From Neisseriaceae bacterium HSC-16F19 (GTDB lineage: Bacteria; Pseudomonadota; Gammaproteobacteria; Burkholderiales; Neisseriaceae), in assembly GCF_024171525.1 (NCBI RefSeq), contig NZ_JALJZY010000003.1, forward strand, positions 124,001 to 188,000: a stretch of DNA of 64,000 bases, in the 5' to 3' direction. The translations under genes and the position numbers were made by a program. Below, one piece after another: positions 62,169 through 64,000 of the stretch. How positions within the stretch are numbered: the stretch's first letter is position 1; every line of letters starts with the position of its first letter. The notes beneath the pieces are model-generated. The model ran no database searches, had not been told where the DNA came from, and saw nothing but the letters and a program-made list of their open reading frames with translations.

Positions 62169-62729
62169 ATGAAAAACGACAGCAATCTGGCCTGGCTGGA
62201 CATGGAAATGACCGGCCTCAACCCCGATACCGACCGCATTATCGAAGCGGCAATGATTATTACCGACGCCGATTTGAACGTATTGGCCCAATCCGAAGTG
62301 CTGGTCATCCACCAGCCCGACAGCGTGCTGGACGCCATGGACGAATGGAATACCAGCACCCACGGCCGCACCGGCCTTACCGCCAAGGTCAAGGCTTCCA
62401 CCCTCACCGAAGCCGAGGCGGAACAATATCTGCTGGATTTTATGAGCCAGTGGCTGCCGGAACGCAGCAGCCCCTTGTGCGGCAACAGCGTGCATCAGGA
62501 CCGCCGCTTTATGGTGCGCTATATGCCGCGCCTGGAAGCCTATTTCCATTACCGCAATCTCGATGTTTCCACCCTGAAAGAGCTGGCCAAACGCTGGCAT
62601 CCGGCCGTGGCCAAAGGCGTGGTCAAAAAAGGCGCCCATCAGGCGCTGGACGACATCATCGAAAGTATCGAAGAGATGAAGTATTACCGCAGCCACTTTA
62701 TCAGGCTGCCTGAAACCCAAGCCGACTGA
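62169..62729 (+). CDS. orn: Oligoribonuclease
   Basis: A 186-residue DEDDh 3'-5' exonuclease that degrades RNA dinucleotides. WLDMEMTGLNPDTDRIIE holds the first acidic pair; LCGNSVHQDRRFM and KGAHQALDDIIESI hold the others. ATG 62169 is taken as start; a TTG at 62160 would add three residues. Near the end, AGGCTGCCTGAA is translated as part of RLPET. Confidence 0.95.
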   Translation: MKNDSNLAWLDMEMTGLNPDTDRIIEAAMIITDADLNVLAQSEVLVIHQPDSVLDAMDEWNTSTHGRTGLTAKVKASTLTEAEAEQYLLDFMSQWLPERSSPLCGNSVHQDRRFMVRYMPRLEAYFHYRNLDVSTLKELAKRWHPAVAKGVVKKGAHQALDDIIESIEEMKYYRSHFIRLPETQAD

Positions 62730-62797
62730 GGCGCTTTATTGTGCGGCTTCAGGCTGCCTGAAATGCCGAATGTGTTGTTGTCCCAACAAGGATTGTT

Positions 62798-64000
62798 ATG
62801 CCCGTTACCCCGCCCATCAACCAGTCGGTTGCCTGGGCCAAACTGCGCCAGCACCAGTGCAGTACCCGCCATCTGCACATGCGCGACCTGTTTGCCCAAG
62901 ATCCCGGCCGATTCGGCAAGATGCACGAAACCTTCAACGGCATGCTGGTGGATTTCAGCAAAAACCGCATCACCGAAGACACCCTCAAGCTGCTGATCGA
63001 GCTGGCGGAAACCGCGCAGCTGCGCGACCGCATGGACAAAATGCGCCGCGGCGACAAAATCAATGTCAGCGAAAACCGTGCGGTTTTGCACACGGCCTTA
63101 AGGCTGCCTGAAAACGCTTCAGTCCGCGTGGACGGACACGATGTGGTGCCCGATATCCATCAGGCACTCGGGCGTGCTTTAGCGCTGGCCGAGGCAGTCA
63201 ATACCGGCCGCCACACCGGTGCGCGCGGGGATGCCATTACCGATGTGGTCAATATCGGCATCGGCGGTTCGGATTTGGGGCCGAAGATGGTCACCCGGGC
63301 GCTGGAGCCGTACCGGCAGCGTATTCGTGTCCATTTCGTGGCCAATATCGACGGCAGCAGCCTGATGGAAGTATTGCGGCAGGTGGATGCCGCCAAAACC
63401 CTGTTTGTCATTTCCAGCAAATCTTTTATCACTCCGGAAACCCTTTATAACGCCCGTGCAGCCCGTGCCTGGTTTTTGCAGCAGGGTTTTGCCGAGCACG
63501 AGCTGGCACGGCATTTTGTCGCCGTGACCAATAATCTGGATGCGGCGCACGAATTCGGCATGGCGGCAGAGAATGTCCTGCCCATGTTCGACTGGGTGGG
63601 CGGTCGCTATTCGGTGTGGTCAGCCATCGGCCTGCCGGTGATGTGCGCCGTGGGTGCCGAGCATTTCCGCTCCTTCCTCGCCGGCGGCCGCGCCATGGAC
63701 GAGCATTTTTTCAGCACGCCCCTGCGCCACAATATTCCCGTATTGCTGGGCCTCATCGGCCTGTGGTACAACACTTTTTACGGCGCCGAAACCCATGCCG
63801 TCATCCCCTACAGCCACGATTTGCGTTATCTGAGCGCCCATTTGCAGCAGTTGGACATGGAGAGCAACGGCAAACAGACCAATGTGCACGGCGAGCGCTT
63901 GGAATTCGACACCGGCGCCGTGATTTGGGGCGACGAAGGCGTCAACAGCCAGCACGCCTTTTTCCAATTGCTGCACCAAGGCTCGCGCCTGATTCCCTGC
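62798..64000 (+). CDS. pgi: Glucose-6-phosphate isomerase, N-terminal 401 residues (3' end outside window)
   Basis: PGI interconverts glucose 6-phosphate and fructose 6-phosphate. The frame is open to the last base, so about 150 residues are missing. NIGIGGSDLGPKM near residue 150 binds the sugar phosphate; FVISSKSFITPET and FDWVGGRYSVWSAIGLP are further signatures, and NVHGERLEFDTGAVIWG lies near the end. AAGGAT precedes ATG 62798. An exact uptake sequence is encoded in frame as RLPEN near residue 104. Confidence 0.95.
   Translation, partial: MPVTPPINQSVAWAKLRQHQCSTRHLHMRDLFAQDPGRFGKMHETFNGMLVDFSKNRITEDTLKLLIELAETAQLRDRMDKMRRGDKINVSENRAVLHTALRLPENASVRVDGHDVVPDIHQALGRALALAEAVNTGRHTGARGDAITDVVNIGIGGSDLGPKMVTRALEPYRQRIRVHFVANIDGSSLMEVLRQVDAAKTLFVISSKSFITPETLYNARAARAWFLQQGFAEHELARHFVAVTNNLDAAHEFGMAAENVLPMFDWVGGRYSVWSAIGLPVMCAVGAEHFRSFLAGGRAMDEHFFSTPLRHNIPVLLGLIGLWYNTFYGAETHAVIPYSHDLRYLSAHLQQLDMESNGKQTNVHGERLEFDTGAVIWGDEGVNSQHAFFQLLHQGSRLIPC

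Overview
This window is GC-rich DNA from a member of the Neisseriaceae (Betaproteobacteria). The main clue is the 12-mer AGGCTGCCTGAA and its complement TTCAGGCAGCCT, which recur dozens of times, often as inverted pairs after genes. This matches the DNA uptake sequence dialect I know as AG-simDUS, rather than the ATGCCGTCTGAA of pathogenic Neisseria. The gene order agrees: minC-minD-minE-oxyR, rpsB-tsf-pyrH-frr-uppS-cdsA-dxr-rseP-bamA-skp-lpxD-fabZ...lpxA, and a long S10/spc/alpha ribosomal run. dRS3-like and Correia-like repeats also fit. I cannot name the species.

Layout. 1-1788 is the 3' part of leuS. 1974-5397 (minus) is a translationally coupled three-gene operon: a membrane-anchored NTF2/SnoaL-like protein, a Rieske oxygenase, and a fusion of a membrane fatty-acid-desaturase domain to a squalene/phytoene-synthase-like domain. 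I do not recognise this set; it is the best candidate for an undescribed pathway. 5575-10783 (minus) holds hutH, a YjiH-type transporter with an apparent frameshift at its start, and hutU, interrupted by a composite repeat. 11107-13942 (minus) is minCDE-oxyR. 14022-14996 holds a 5-formyl-THF cyclo-ligase and a small membrane protein. 15161-30710 (plus) is the housekeeping run for translation, isoprenoid and phospholipid precursors, envelope assembly and lipid A. Three unrecognised envelope-type or hypothetical genes sit between fabZ and lpxA.

30780-43455 (minus) is a catabolic island: an AraC regulator, a small membrane protein, hydantoinase/oxoprolinase HyuA and HyuB, an NCS1-type permease, PxpC and PxpB, a stand-alone biotin carboxylase, an 80-residue biotin carrier and PxpA, with a divergent LysR gene at 43985. 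It probably imports and opens a lactam or hydantoin-like ring. 45168-58602 (plus) is the ribosomal protein run from rplC to rplQ with secY, infA and rpoA. It begins with rplC: rpsJ, the usual first gene, is not in front of it. 58689-62068 (minus) holds rsgA, a ChaA-type antiporter and an M48 peptidase. 62169-64000 (plus) holds orn and the start of pgi, cut by the window end.

Intergenic space is rich in mobile repeats: two Correia-like families with different ends, a 315-bp MITE inserted twice into dRS3-type palindromes, elements ending in GAGACCTTTGCAAAA, an 11-copy heptanucleotide array, and several palindromes. Repeat ends or uptake sequences supply the stop codons of several genes. I see no rRNA, tRNA, CRISPR array, intact transposase or prophage.
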